Shown here: positions 53,182-62,311 of the stretch, one piece after another
Layout: the number at the start of each line of letters is the position of its first letter
How positions within the stretch are numbered: position 1 is the first letter of the stretch
Assembly (NCBI RefSeq): GCF_017875325.1
Contig: NZ_JAGGMN010000001.1
Span: 620,001-684,000 of the forward strand
DNA: 64,000 nucleotides
From: Methanofollis sp. W23
GTDB lineage: Archaea; Halobacteriota; Methanomicrobia; Methanomicrobiales; Methanofollaceae
Direction of reading: 5' to 3'
Program-made: the position numbers and the translations under genes
The notes under the pieces: generated by a model
What the model saw: the letters and a program-made list of their open reading frames with translations, nothing else
Database searches by the model: none
What the model was told of the DNA's origin: nothing

Positions 53182-54842
53182 AGACTGGAGCACGACTGCT
53201 GGTCGATGGACTGCAGCGCGAGGGGGTCGAGACGATCTTCGGCTACCCTGGCGGGGCGGTCCTGCCTGTGTACGACGAACTCTACGACGCCCCGCTGCGG
53301 CATGTACTGGTCCGCCACGAACAGGCGGCGGCCCACGCCGCCGACGGGTATGCCCGTGCCTCGGGAAAGACCGGGGTATGCCTGGCCACCTCAGGCCCTG
53401 GCGCCTGCAACCTGGTCACCGGGATCGCCACCGCCTACATGGACTCGGTCCCCCTCGTCGCCGTCACCGGCCAGGTCCCGACGACGATGCTCGGCAACGA
53501 CGCCTTCCAGGAGTCTGACATCACCGGGATCACCTTCCCGATCACCAAACACAACTATCTTGTCAAAGACGCCGCCGAGATTGGCCAGGTGGTCCGTGAT
53601 GCATTTTATATCGCGGGGACCGGACGGCAGGGCCCGGTGCTCATCGACCTCCCCAAAGACGTGATGACCGCCCAGGTCGACCCGGTCCCAGAGGTGCAGG
53701 AGGCGCGGTTGCGGGGCTACCAGCCGACGTACGAGGGCCACCCGCGCCAGGTCGAGCGGGCGGTCGCCCTCATCCAGGAGGCCGAGCGGCCGCTCCTCTA
53801 TATCGGCGGCGGAGTCGTCGCCTCGGGAGCGGCCGCCGAAGTCCTCGCCCTTGCCGAACTGACGGCCATCCCGGTGGCCTCGACCCTGATGGGCCTGGGG
53901 GCGGTGCCGTGCGACCACCCTCTCTCCCTCGGGATGATCGGGATGCACGGGACCGAGGCGGCAAACTTCGCGGTCACCGAGTGCGACCTGCTCATCGCCG
54001 TCGGGGTGCGCTTCGACGACCGGGTCACCGGCCGGGTGGAGGCCTTCGCCCCGCAGGCGGCGGTGGTCCACATCGATATCGACCCGGCCGAGATCGGGAA
54101 GAACAAACCGGTCGATGTCCCGATCGTGGGGGACGCGAGGCTGGTCCTTGCGGCGATCACCGCAAAACTCGCTCGCCAGGAGCGGGGGAACGGATGGCTT
54201 TCGAGGGTGCGGCGCTGGCAGGAAGAAAACGCCCCCGCACCTGCCGCCGGGCTCGACCCTGCCGGGGTGATCAGGCAGATGAACGCCCTCCTCGACGACG
54301 AGGCGATCATCGTCTCTGAAGTGGGGCAGAACCAGATGTGGGCGGCGCAGCACTACTGCTTCAGGCGGCCGCGGACCTGGCTCACGTCAGGCGGGCTCGG
54401 GACGATGGGTTACGGGTTCCCGGCGTCGATCGGGGCGCAGTTCGCGTGTCCGGACCGGACCGTCGCCCTGGTCGCCGGAGACGGGAGTTTCCAGATGAAC
54501 ATCCAGGAACTGGGGACAGTCGTCGAGTACAAGGTGCCGGTGAAGGTGGTCATCCTCAACAACCTCTACCTGGGGATGGTGCGCCAGTGGCAGGAACTCT
54601 TCTATGACCGGCGCTACTCGTATACCGAACTCAGCCCGGTCGACTTCGTCGGGATTGCCAGGGCCTACGGGGTCGAGGGGCGGCGGGTCGAGGACCCCGA
54701 CGAGGTCGGACCCGGCCTGGAGGAGTGCTTCGGCACCGAGGGGGCGTTCGTCCTGGACGTCAGGATCGAGCGGGAGGCGAACGTCTTCCCGATGGTCCCG
54801 GCCGGGGCGGCGATCAACGAGATGATCGGGAGGCGGGGCTGA
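53178..54842 (+). CDS. ilvB: Acetolactate synthase large subunit
   Basis: A 554-residue thiamine-diphosphate enzyme. It makes acetolactate or acetohydroxybutyrate, the first common step of valine, leucine and isoleucine synthesis. The N-terminal domain has GYPGGAVLPVYDEL and RHEQAAAHAADGYAR (catalytic Glu); the C-terminal domain has GDGSFQMNIQELGT and the cofactor end NNLYLGMVRQWQELFY. It starts in ATGA overlap with the upstream synthase and ends in TGATG overlap with ilvN. Confidence 0.97.
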   Translation: MKTGARLLVDGLQREGVETIFGYPGGAVLPVYDELYDAPLRHVLVRHEQAAAHAADGYARASGKTGVCLATSGPGACNLVTGIATAYMDSVPLVAVTGQVPTTMLGNDAFQESDITGITFPITKHNYLVKDAAEIGQVVRDAFYIAGTGRQGPVLIDLPKDVMTAQVDPVPEVQEARLRGYQPTYEGHPRQVERAVALIQEAERPLLYIGGGVVASGAAAEVLALAELTAIPVASTLMGLGAVPCDHPLSLGMIGMHGTEAANFAVTECDLLIAVGVRFDDRVTGRVEAFAPQAAVVHIDIDPAEIGKNKPVDVPIVGDARLVLAAITAKLARQERGNGWLSRVRRWQEENAPAPAAGLDPAGVIRQMNALLDDEAIIVSEVGQNQMWAAQHYCFRRPRTWLTSGGLGTMGYGFPASIGAQFACPDRTVALVAGDGSFQMNIQELGTVVEYKVPVKVVILNNLYLGMVRQWQELFYDRRYSYTELSPVDFVGIARAYGVEGRRVEDPDEVGPGLEECFGTEGAFVLDVRIEREANVFPMVPAGAAINEMIGRRG

Positions 54843-55336
54843 TGAGGCCGCACACCCTCCACGTCCTCGTCGAGAACCGGGCGGGCGTCCTCTCCAGGGT
54901 CTCTGGGCTCTTCTCGCGCCGGGGGTTCAATATCGAGAGCCTTGCGGTCGGCACCTGCGAGGAACCGGGGATGTCCAGGATGACCATCGTCGTCCTGGGC
55001 GACGACGCCAGGATCGAGCAGGTGAAAAAGCAGTTGAACAAACTCATCGACGTCATCAAGGTCTCCGACATCACCGAGCAGAGCACGGTCGCCCGTGAAC
55101 TCGCCCTCATCAAGGTGGCGGCCGAACCTGGCGAGGGGCGGGCCGAGGTGATGCAGGTGGCCAGCATCTTCAGGGCCCAGATCATCGACGTGAGCCCAAA
55201 GAGCATCATCCTCCAGGTGGCCGGGGACTCGGAGAAGATCGACGCCCTGGAACGTCTCCTGCGTCAGTACGGGATCAAGGAGTTCGTGCGGACCGGGAAG
55301 ATTGCGCTGATGCGGGGGATGAAGGGGGGGAGGTAG
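54842..55336 (+). CDS. ilvN: Acetolactate synthase small (regulatory) subunit
   Basis: A 164-residue subunit. The ACT domain is at 1-75 (HTLHVLVENRAGVLSRVSGL, GVLSRV...RRGFNIESLAVG), and the C-terminal domain follows. It activates IlvB and gives valine feedback control. The first base of its ATG is the last base of the ilvB stop (TGATG), so translation is coupled. Confidence 0.97.
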   Translation: MRPHTLHVLVENRAGVLSRVSGLFSRRGFNIESLAVGTCEEPGMSRMTIVVLGDDARIEQVKKQLNKLIDVIKVSDITEQSTVARELALIKVAAEPGEGRAEVMQVASIFRAQIIDVSPKSIILQVAGDSEKIDALERLLRQYGIKEFVRTGKIALMRGMKGGR

Positions 55337-55348
55337 AGGGGGGCCGGG

Positions 55349-56134
55349 CTAATATCGGGTCGCGTAATACCACCCGCCCTCTTCCCTGATCTCCACCGGC
55401 ACCTCGAAGAGGTCGCCGATCACCGTGTCGGTCAGGACCTCCTCTTTAGGGCCGTCCCTGTAGATCCGCCCGTTCTTCATCAGGACCACCCGCCTGATCT
55501 CGGGGATGATGTCGTGGAGGTGGTGGGTGACCAGGACCACGCCGGTGCCTGAGCAGGCGATCTTTCGCAGCATTGAACGGAAGTGGTGGAGGGCGTGGAG
55601 GTCGAGACTGGCCGTGGGTTCGTCGAGGATGAGCGCTATTGGGTCGTGGACGAGCGCCCGCCCGATGAGGAGACGCCGCCCCTCTCCGGTGGAGACCTGC
55701 GTCATGGGGCGGTCCCTGAGGTGCTCGACTTCAAGGAACCTGAGAACTTCGTCGGCCTTCGCCTCCATCGCGGCGCTGACCTCGTGGCCGTAGAGCCCGA
55801 TGCTGGAGAAAAATCCGGAGAGGACCACCTCGCGTCCGGTGATCTCCCTGGAGAAGGTGCACTGCAGGTCGTGCGAGACGATGCCGAGCATCGCGCGCAG
55901 TCCGGTCACGTCCCAGACTTCCTTCCCGAGGATCCTGAACCGCCGCCCTTCTTCTGCCACCGGGTAGTGCTCGCGGGTGATCGTCCTGACCAGCGACGAC
56001 TTCCCGGCACCGTTCGGCCCGAGGATTGCAAGGTGTTCTCCGGCACCGACGGCAAGGGAGACGGAGTCGAGGAGGGTGGTCTTCCCTTTCATCACAGTGA
56101 GGTGGGCAAAGTCCAGCAGGAGTGGCGGGTCCAT
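55349..56134 (-). CDS. ABC transporter ATP-binding protein
   Basis: A 261-residue ATPase. Walker A is ILGPNGAGKSS, the signature is STGEGRR in place of LSGGQ, Walker B is LILDEP, and the H-loop is VTHH. Such YheS/ModC-like proteins without a permease next to them may be soluble or pair with a distant one. The ATG at 56134 gives MDPPLLLDFAHLTVMKG; a longer ORF is not needed. It converges on ilvN (12 bp apart). Confidence 0.85.
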   Translation of the reverse strand: MDPPLLLDFAHLTVMKGKTTLLDSVSLAVGAGEHLAILGPNGAGKSSLVRTITREHYPVAEEGRRFRILGKEVWDVTGLRAMLGIVSHDLQCTFSREITGREVVLSGFFSSIGLYGHEVSAAMEAKADEVLRFLEVEHLRDRPMTQVSTGEGRRLLIGRALVHDPIALILDEPTASLDLHALHHFRSMLRKIACSGTGVVLVTHHLHDIIPEIRRVVLMKNGRIYRDGPKEEVLTDTVIGDLFEVPVEIREEGGWYYATRY

Positions 56135-56248
56135 GGTATGCGGATCTCGGGGCTGTCCTGATACTCGTTGCGGTGGGAGGGGGGCGGGGCAGGGCAGGTG
56201 GCGGGCCACAGGGATAAGTCGGAGAAGTTCCAAACAGGAGAGGCATCT

Positions 56249-56821
56249 ATGGAGTACGAGCACGACCAGGTCTACCAGCCGCGTGAGGACACGTTCCTCC
56301 TGCGTGACGCCGCCCTCCGCGAGGTGCGGCTCGAAGACTGCGTCCTTGAGGTGGGGTGCGGGAGCGGGACGGTGGCCGCCGCCCTCACTGGCGAGGCCCG
56401 TGTCGTCGTCGCCACCGACATCAACCCGCATGCGGTGAGGGCCGGGCGTGAGCAGGGGGTCGAGACGGTGCGCACCGATCTGTTCGCCGGGCTCTGCGGT
56501 CCTTTCGACCTCGTCCTCTTCAACCCCCCCTATCTCCCGACCCTGCCAGAGGAGCGGATCGACGACTGGCTGGAATATGCCCTGGACGGGGGTCTGAGCG
56601 GGCGGGAGACCATCGAGCGGTTTGCCGCCGGGGTCGGGCGGGTGCTCGCCCCTTCGGGTCGGGTCCTCCTCCTTGTTTCCTCGCTCACCGGGCCCGACGA
56701 GGTCAGGCGCCTCTTTGCGGACCGCGGGTATACCGTCCTCCTCGTTGCCACCGAAGTGATCGAGGGGGAAGAACTGCTCGTGCTCAGGATCACGCGCGAC
56801 CTCTGCGCCTGCCGTGCGTGA
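56249..56821 (+). CDS. HemK/PrmC-related methyltransferase
   Basis: A 190-residue SAM-dependent methyltransferase. The SAM-binding motif is VLEVGCGSGTVAAAL (33-47) and the catalytic NPPY motif is at 93-96. The N-terminus YEHDQVYQPREDTFLL matches archaeal Mtq2-like proteins that methylate glutamine in translation release factors together with a Trm112-type partner. The ATG at 56249 is chosen from the family start MEYEHDQVYQP. It diverges from the ABC ATPase. Confidence 0.9.
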   Translation: MEYEHDQVYQPREDTFLLRDAALREVRLEDCVLEVGCGSGTVAAALTGEARVVVATDINPHAVRAGREQGVETVRTDLFAGLCGPFDLVLFNPPYLPTLPEERIDDWLEYALDGGLSGRETIERFAAGVGRVLAPSGRVLLLVSSLTGPDEVRRLFADRGYTVLLVATEVIEGEELLVLRITRDLCACRA

Positions 56822-57014
56822 GGATTCGTTGGGCCTGGACCTCCCGCAGTACGAAAACGAAAAGGTCGAGGACGGCGTCATGATCGTCTCTTCTGCCTTC
56901 CCGACTCAATCTTCATCCCCGGTGTGAGTGACCGGGGATAGGCATGTGACCTGAGATCATTTTCTACTCGTCGTGCTCACCGGTTCGTCATCCAGAGAGG
57001 CGGAGACCTTGCCC

Positions 57015-57884
57015 TCAGTGGGAGGTGTCGGCCGCTCCGGGCACGGCCGTTCCTTCCTCCGCACTGCCTGTCAGGACCTCGTCTCCGGCGGGCGGGTCGT
57101 CGATGCACCGCCCGCAGTGAGGGCAGATGCGCTTCTTCTCGTGGCGGCCCCTGATCTCGTCCCCGAAGGCCGAGGCAAGGATCCCGGCAGGGAGGGCGAA
57201 CATCCCGATCCCGAGGATCGCGATGAACCCGCCCAGGAGTTTGCCGAGCGGAGTGACCGGGTAGACGTCGCCGTAGCCGACGGTGGTGAGCGTCGCCACC
57301 GCCCACCACATCGCCATCGGGATGCTGGAGAAGGCCTCGGGCTGGGCGGTGTGCTCGACAAAATACATCACCGTCGAGGTGAGGATGAGGAGGACGAGAA
57401 GGACGAACCCGACCACGACAAGCGCCTCCTTCTCCGCCTTGATGACCCGCTCCAGCATCCTGAGTGCCTCAGAATAACGGTAGAGTTTGAAGAGCCGGAA
57501 GATCCTGACCAGGCGCAGCATCCGCAGGATCCTGAGGTCGAGGGGGAGGACCATCGGGAGATAGAAGGGCATGATGGCGACGAGGTCGATGAGCGCAAGG
57601 GGCGACGTGGCAAAACGCACCCTGCCCCCCGGGCCTGCAAACCTGGGGTTGCACGGCGCCGTCCAGAGACGGAGGGCGTACTCGACCGTGAAGATCGCGA
57701 CCGAGACGACCTCGAACCAGTCGAAGAGGGACTGGTAGGCCTGGTACAGGGACGCGTCCGTCGCCAGCACGACTGCGGTCACGTTGGCGACGATGAGGGC
57801 GATGATAAAGACGTTGAGCACCTCACCGATCATCCCCCCTTCGTCTGTTCCTTCGAGGACGTTATAGACCCGGTACCTGAACAT
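57015..57884 (-). CDS. Voltage-gated-type potassium channel
   Basis: A 289-residue six-segment channel. S4 has regularly spaced Arg in RILRMLRLVRIFRLFKLYR, and the selectivity filter is TLTTVGYGD before S6. It is therefore of KvAP type and conducts potassium across the membrane; voltage control is inferred. The C-terminal tail carries CPHCGRC, a possible metal site unusual for the family. The ATG at 57884 replaces a TTG five codons upstream. Confidence 0.93.
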   Translation of the reverse strand: MFRYRVYNVLEGTDEGGMIGEVLNVFIIALIVANVTAVVLATDASLYQAYQSLFDWFEVVSVAIFTVEYALRLWTAPCNPRFAGPGGRVRFATSPLALIDLVAIMPFYLPMVLPLDLRILRMLRLVRIFRLFKLYRYSEALRMLERVIKAEKEALVVVGFVLLVLLILTSTVMYFVEHTAQPEAFSSIPMAMWWAVATLTTVGYGDVYPVTPLGKLLGGFIAILGIGMFALPAGILASAFGDEIRGRHEKKRICPHCGRCIDDPPAGDEVLTGSAEEGTAVPGAADTSH

Positions 57885-58030
57885 AGTCTGCAGTACCAAT
57901 CCATGCTCATCAAAAAAGGAATTTGCGATCTCGACCTGATGGGGGGTCTCTCTTCTCTTCTCTCCCTGCGGCGTATCCTGGCATTTTCTCGAAGACCGGC
58001 CCCGGAAAACGACTCACCTTTTTTCTGGAG

Positions 58031-58180
58031 AGAATCCCAAAACCCTCCGAGCCTCCCCCTCCCCCTCCCGGAAGAGAGCAGTAGAGATGGTGGAGACCTC
58101 CTCCCCTTTTCGCTGCGCACCCGTGCATTCATCCCTTCTCACGCCCCCGCACCGGTGGAGAAGAGGGGTTCGAATTTCTG
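58031..58180 (+). repeat. Family C repeat, copy 2 (first copy 6351-6497)
   Basis: It has CCTCCCGGAAGAGAGCAGTA, CTCCCCTTTTCG and TTCTCAC in the same order and spacing as at 6351-6497. It runs directly into a family B copy. Confidence 0.75.
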
Positions 58181-58226
58181 GCTCCGTAGAATCTGGCATG
58201 AACCCCCGGTTCACGCATACGGGATG
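58180..58226 (+). repeat. Family B repeat
   Basis: GGCTCCGTAGAATCTGGCAT then GAACCCCCGGTTCACGCATA, a near-consensus copy directly after family C. Confidence 0.8.
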
Positions 58227-58638
58227 AAAATTTCCTGTCACGTGGTCTCTCTTTTTCAAGACTGAAGAGCAGGCGAGGATCGTGTTCACTCGCCACCCCC
58301 GCCTCTCTTCGTCGTGGGGGGTCAGGCGCGAGACGGCGGGGAAGACTCTACAGTCGGGGCGGCACGTCGGATCATCATGCCTTCCCATACCTTCACGCCA
58401 GGGGCGCGGCACCCCCATAGGCGGGGAAGGCAGAATCGATGACCGTGAAGAGCGAGTGCCGTCCTCAACTCAATCGTGTGGTGGGGGATCGCGTCCCCTC
58501 TTCATGGTCTTCGCTCTGCTTTTCTGATCCAGGGGTCAGGGCGAGAGAAGGTGTGCAGGGCGGGTCCGGACCTTGCTGTCTCCTGAATATGGATTGGAGA
58601 TCTGGAAATGCTTTGTCTATGGAGGGACCCACGCCAAC

Positions 58639-58649
58639 GTATATATAAG
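58639..58649 (+). promoter_or_regulatory. TATA box ahead of a chain of tiny ORFs
   Basis: GTATATATAAG is a strong archaeal TATA box, about 28-39 bp before the ATG at 58678 and nearly 190 bp before the beta-propeller gene. Confidence 0.6.
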
Positions 58650-58677
58650 ATGTCGGGCAGGAGGCACCCATTGCACC

Positions 58678-58797
58678 ATGGCCTCCAGGCTCGCACGTCT
58701 GAGGAGAGGGGCAGTGAAAAAGGAGGGGGGGACGATTCTCAGGACCGCCAGGGATGAAGAGCAGAATTCGACCCCTCCGTGGGGAGACCGACAATGA
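58678..58797 (+). CDS. Small ORF, upstream of the beta-propeller gene
   Basis: A 39-residue ORF (begins MASRLARLRRGAVKKEGG) placed at the expected distance from the TATA box. It is basic and unlike any protein I know. Its TGA overlaps the next ATG (ATGA at 58794). It may be a regulatory uORF or a real small protein. Confidence 0.35.
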   Translation: MASRLARLRRGAVKKEGGTILRTARDEEQNSTPPWGDRQ

Positions 58798-58841
58798 ATA
58801 GACTCTATGAGATAGCCCCCCCTCGCGGGGTGGGGGGATGA
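58794..58841 (+). CDS. 15-codon ORF coupling to the beta-propeller gene
   Basis: It encodes MNRLYEIAPPRGVGG and its TGA overlaps the start ATG of the propeller gene (ATGA at 58838). Its second half also forms a CCCCCC/GGGGGG hairpin just before the next start. It is too short to judge as a protein and may serve translational coupling. Confidence 0.3.
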   Translation: MNRLYEIAPPRGVGG

Positions 58842-60058
58842 GCCTCAGATACGCATGCGTCCTCCTGCTGATCATCTGCACCCCTGCGGCGGCGGCGCCC
58901 GTTCCTGTCCAGTTGACCGACGACTCGAAATGCTATGCATTTCCATTCTGGTCGCCTGACGGAACCTGCCTTGCATTTTTCTCGGTCGAAGACGACCGCA
59001 TCGGTATCTGGACGATGAACCATGACGGGGAGGAGATGAGGGCGTTGACAGAGAACGGTGCATGTGAGTTCGCCTGTTCAGACCCCTGGTCCCCGGACGG
59101 GAGGCACCTCCTCTTTGTCTCTGTCCATGACGGGAAGACTGACCTCTGGACGATGCGCCCTGACGGGAGCGAACGGGCGCGGCTGACAGACGATGGCCTG
59201 GTCGCCCCTGGCCAACCCTCGTCGGGTTACGGGGGGGTGTGGAGCGCAGACGGGGACGCGATCGTCTATACTTCCTGCCTCTACGACAATTCGGGCTTCT
59301 GGGAAGTCTTCCAGGCGTCTCTTGCCGGAGAGGCGAATGGGTCTGTGGTCGCAGACGCCGTCCTGGAAGTCAGATATGACGCCGACCTCTGGATCATGGA
59401 CGCAGACGGGGGCAACAAGAGGGCGCTGACCACCGGCGGCGATGCTTCCTCGCCGCGGTGGCAACCTCATGGCGATAAAATCGCATATCTCTCAAACCGG
59501 TCAGGGACAAGAGAGATCTGGACGGTCGAGCGCGACGGGACTGGAGACCACCAGGTGACATTCACCGGGAACCATGTCTGTGACTATGCCTGGTCGCCTG
59601 GCGGGACCGCGATCGCCTATGCCGCCTATCTCCCTGGGCCTGACCTGGAGTGCCCCCTCTCTCTCGTCGATCTTGAGGAGAACAGCACCATCAGGCTGAC
59701 GTCGGGACACTGGGACCAGTCCCCGGTCTGGTCGCCTGACGGCACCTGGATCGCTTTCACCTCGGTGACGCGAGACCCTCCCGCGCTCTGGGTAACGGAG
59801 CACGACGGGTCAGACCCCGTCCCGCTTGCGTCCGGCGCCGCCCTCTCCTTGATGTGGCCGCAGTGGTCGCCTGACGGGGCGAGGGTCGTCTTTAGCACTA
59901 TAGACGATCTCTATGCGGTCGTGGACAAGGACCCCTCCCCCTCGCCGGAGGAAGAGGACGCGGCGCCTCTCCTTGGAGGGCGGCAGGTGGAGGTGCTGAA
60001 GGTGACGGCCGGGCTCTCGCTGATCATCGTCGGCATTGCTTTTTTCAGGAGACGGTGA
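58838..60058 (+). CDS. TolB-like beta-propeller protein, membrane anchored
   Basis: A 406-residue protein with a signal peptide (1-20, ending TPAAAA) and a C-terminal membrane segment (about 382-402, LKVTAGLSLIIVGIAFF). Between them are at least seven WD40/PD40-like blades with WSPDG (for example FWSPDGTCLAFFS, WSPDGRHLLFVS, WSPDGTWIAFTS, WSPDGARVVFST). It lies outside the cell and is anchored in the membrane; binding of a partner is inferred. It lacks the TolB amino-terminal domain. Confidence 0.88.
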   Translation: MSLRYACVLLLIICTPAAAAPVPVQLTDDSKCYAFPFWSPDGTCLAFFSVEDDRIGIWTMNHDGEEMRALTENGACEFACSDPWSPDGRHLLFVSVHDGKTDLWTMRPDGSERARLTDDGLVAPGQPSSGYGGVWSADGDAIVYTSCLYDNSGFWEVFQASLAGEANGSVVADAVLEVRYDADLWIMDADGGNKRALTTGGDASSPRWQPHGDKIAYLSNRSGTREIWTVERDGTGDHQVTFTGNHVCDYAWSPGGTAIAYAAYLPGPDLECPLSLVDLEENSTIRLTSGHWDQSPVWSPDGTWIAFTSVTRDPPALWVTEHDGSDPVPLASGAALSLMWPQWSPDGARVVFSTIDDLYAVVDKDPSPSPEEEDAAPLLGGRQVEVLKVTAGLSLIIVGIAFFRRR

Positions 60059-60149
60059 CGGTTCCGCAGTTTGAGGCCGCCGGTCTGGTCGGCGTGCCTC
60101 CCTCTCCAATCGTCCTTGCCGGGCCCAGACAGGGGCGGGCGGGCGCGAG

Positions 60150-60284
60150 GACCAGGGGAGGTGATAATAAAGGGCCCCGGAGAAACCTTCTGGATCTCTC
60201 TGGGGCCGCGCCCCAGGTGTGACTGTGTGGGAAGGTGATTGAGTCTCCCTTGCACTGAGAGGAAGTGAGGGTTTCTACAAAGCC
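60150..60284 (+). repeat. Family A element, right half
   Basis: GGGGCCGCGCCCC hairpin near 60205 and the end GTGAGGGTTTCTACAAAGCC at 60265-60284. The left half is not recognisable. Confidence 0.6.
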
Positions 60285-60300
60285 GAAAAAAAGAGAGGGC

Positions 60301-61323
60301 TCAGCCTCTCGTCTCTCTTCCCTTGAACATATATGCAAGGTAACTGATGATGACCCCCAGGGAGAGGAGGAGGAGACCGCCGGTGATGAAGAGCAGTCCG
60401 ACCATTGAATGGCCGATCGGCTGCGGGAGAGGTGCCGTGGCCGCCACGTACCAGGACGCCGACCCAAGGAAGAGGAATGCCCCGCCAAAAGACCCGAAGG
60501 TCATCACTGGATGTTTGAAACTGATGTTCCTGATGATGGTGTTGAGGACCCCGAAGCCGTGGGTGACCGGGTGTTTCTTGTGTTTGTTTGGGACGTCGTA
60601 GTTCACCGAGATGGGCACTTCATAGATCTTGGCGCCGTTCTCAGAGAGAGTCGAGATCATGTCCGACTCCACGCTGTAGCCCTCTGAGTCCAGGGTGAAG
60701 CGCTGGATCGCACTCCGCCCCAGCACCCTGAACCCTGACTGCGAGTCGGTCGTTTTGATGCTGGAGTCCATGTTCGTCATCGTCGTGAGCACCTGCTGGC
60801 CGATGCGCCGGTAGAATGGGATGGTGCTCCTGGTATTGTCAAGAAAACGCGACCCGATGACCATGTCGGCGTTTCCCTCTTTGACCGGGGTCAGCAGGCG
60901 CGGGATCTCGTCTGGATCATGCTGCCCGTCCCCGTCGAGGAGGACAAGATACTCAAACCCCCGGACCCGTGCATATTCAAGGGCCGTCTTCACCGCCGCG
61001 CCTTTTCCGGCATTCTTCTGGTGGGTGATCACGACGGCCCCGGCCTCGTGGGCGATGGCACGCGTGTCGTCGGTCGATCCGTCGTCGATCACCAGCACTT
61101 CGTCGACATATCGCCGCGCCTTGAGCACGACGGAACCTACGGAGAGCGCTTCATTATAGCAGGGTATTGCCGCAATTGATCGAGACACTGACCGCTGCTT
61201 GACCGAGGGCCCAAATAGAATGGCCTTCTGCTGAGCGGTCCCCTCATTATAGCGATGTACAACCGCCTCTGATTTCACTCTGTCCCCCCCAAAGAAAATT
61301 GGTATTCCAGGGAATCTCGCCAT
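60301..61323 (-). CDS. GT2 family glycosyltransferase
   Basis: A 340-residue protein. The GT-A domain has AAIPCYNEALSVGSVVLKAR, VLVIDDGSTDDT and the metal-binding LLDGDGQHDPDEI. Two membrane segments at the C-terminus (from about 275) resemble polyprenol-phosphate glycosyltransferases. It probably transfers a sugar to a lipid carrier for protein glycosylation. The first 45 residues are unlike the family; a GTG at 61188 is an alternative start. Its downstream neighbour carries a family A half-element. Confidence 0.88.
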   Translation of the reverse strand: MARFPGIPIFFGGDRVKSEAVVHRYNEGTAQQKAILFGPSVKQRSVSRSIAAIPCYNEALSVGSVVLKARRYVDEVLVIDDGSTDDTRAIAHEAGAVVITHQKNAGKGAAVKTALEYARVRGFEYLVLLDGDGQHDPDEIPRLLTPVKEGNADMVIGSRFLDNTRSTIPFYRRIGQQVLTTMTNMDSSIKTTDSQSGFRVLGRSAIQRFTLDSEGYSVESDMISTLSENGAKIYEVPISVNYDVPNKHKKHPVTHGFGVLNTIIRNISFKHPVMTFGSFGGAFLFLGSASWYVAATAPLPQPIGHSMVGLLFITGGLLLLSLGVIISYLAYMFKGRETRG

Positions 61324-61669
61324 GGCGTACAGGCGTCTGGAACACCCCTCCCGGGGTACAACATCACTCCCCGGTCGTTCTCTACGTGAGTCCTAAATGC
61401 CGATCAGGTATATATGGTTTTCCCACCCGCCAGAGAGGGGAGGGGGGTTCTGTACTGAAGGACACCTGCTGTAGCCTGATCTGGGGATCTTCCTCTCTGG
61501 CAATCTTTGTTCTCGGTATAGCACCGGGCAGAATACCAAAAAGGACCCCCAAATATGAGGTTGTGCGAGAGAGGAGAAATACGGGTTCACGGTCGTCATG
61601 CCTCTCCACTCGGGGGGGTGAGGCATCGCCATCTTTTTTATCACAAAGGACTAACATAGAATGGATCTT
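61324..61669. other. Intergenic region before tRNA-Thr
   Basis: I see no supported gene or family repeat. GGCATCGCCATC just before the tRNA precedes an AT-rich patch (ATCTTTTTTATCACAAAGG), a probable tRNA promoter region. Confidence 0.45.
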
Positions 61670-61741
61670 GCCCCAGTGGCTTAGTGGCATAGCGGCTGAC
61701 TTGTAATCAGCAGGTCGCGAGTTCAAGTCTCGCCTGGGGCT
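61670..61741 (+). tRNA. tRNA-Thr (UGU anticodon)
   Basis: The acceptor stem pairs GCCCCAG with CTGGGGC and the discriminator is T. The anticodon arm is GCTGA-CTTGTAA-TCAGC, giving anticodon TGT (Thr). The T arm is GCGAG-TTCAAGT-CTCGC. There is no intron, and CCA is not encoded. Confidence 0.95.
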
Positions 61742-61931
61742 CTGCCTTTTTCCGGGTTCCCGCCCTTCCACCGTGAGAAGCGTAATTTCCCTCATTGCAA
61801 TCCGATTTTTGGGTATAGTGTATACCGCCGGCGCGCACCGCTGGCAGGTCGTCCCCCGTGGTCCAGGTCTGCCACCGTGAAAATTAAATCAGATGGTTCC
61901 CCAACCATCTCGCTCAGACAGGGGGACCACG

Positions 61932-62240
61932 ATGCCAGACATGGGCAAACCACACTGCGTCAAACGACTGCCGACAAAGATCCTCGTCAAAGACGCCTCG
62001 GCAGAAGAGGCAAATGAGTATATCAGGAAACACGTGAAGGAACACTACGAGATCCCGCCCGACTACGAGATCCGCGATATCTGTATCCTTGGGGAGGCCC
62101 CGATGCTCATCGGCATCAAAGAGAAGAAGAAAAAGATCCTCTTCACCTTCACCAGGCCCTGTTTCGGGACCGACGTCCTGGAGATGGACACCACCCCTGG
62201 AGAGATCGCGACGATCAGGGCAGACCTCAGGAAGGACTGA
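61932..62240 (+). CDS. Small conserved-looking protein, possibly methanogen DUF1894 type
   Basis: A 102-residue protein from ATG 61932, with GGGGGA upstream. It has CVKRLPTKILVKDASAEEAN, YEIPPDYEIRDICILGE and FTRPCFGTDVLEM. This order recalls a small methanogen-restricted family (DUF1894), though I cannot confirm it. It is soluble with several Lys runs. It lies after the tRNA gene and ahead of the FKBP gene. Confidence 0.6.
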   Translation: MPDMGKPHCVKRLPTKILVKDASAEEANEYIRKHVKEHYEIPPDYEIRDICILGEAPMLIGIKEKKKKILFTFTRPCFGTDVLEMDTTPGEIATIRADLRKD

Positions 62241-62311
62241 CCCCCTCTTTTTTCTGCCCTCACCTCCTGGTGCGGGTACTTGAAGACCTCTGAGGCGCAA
62301 ACTCCAGGGAG

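Larger units (their letters stand above)
57885..58677. other. Intergenic region with repeats
   Basis: It holds family C (58031-58180), family B (58180-58226) and a degenerate family A core (about 58310-58530, with GGGGGCGCGGCACCC-like hairpin halves and AAGGCAGAATCGATGACCGT). ORFs here are repeat shadows. Confidence 0.6.

Noticed and set aside
61382-61795. 137-residue minus-strand ORF across the tRNA gene
   Set aside because: It covers the whole tRNA-Thr gene on the opposite strand and has no domain.
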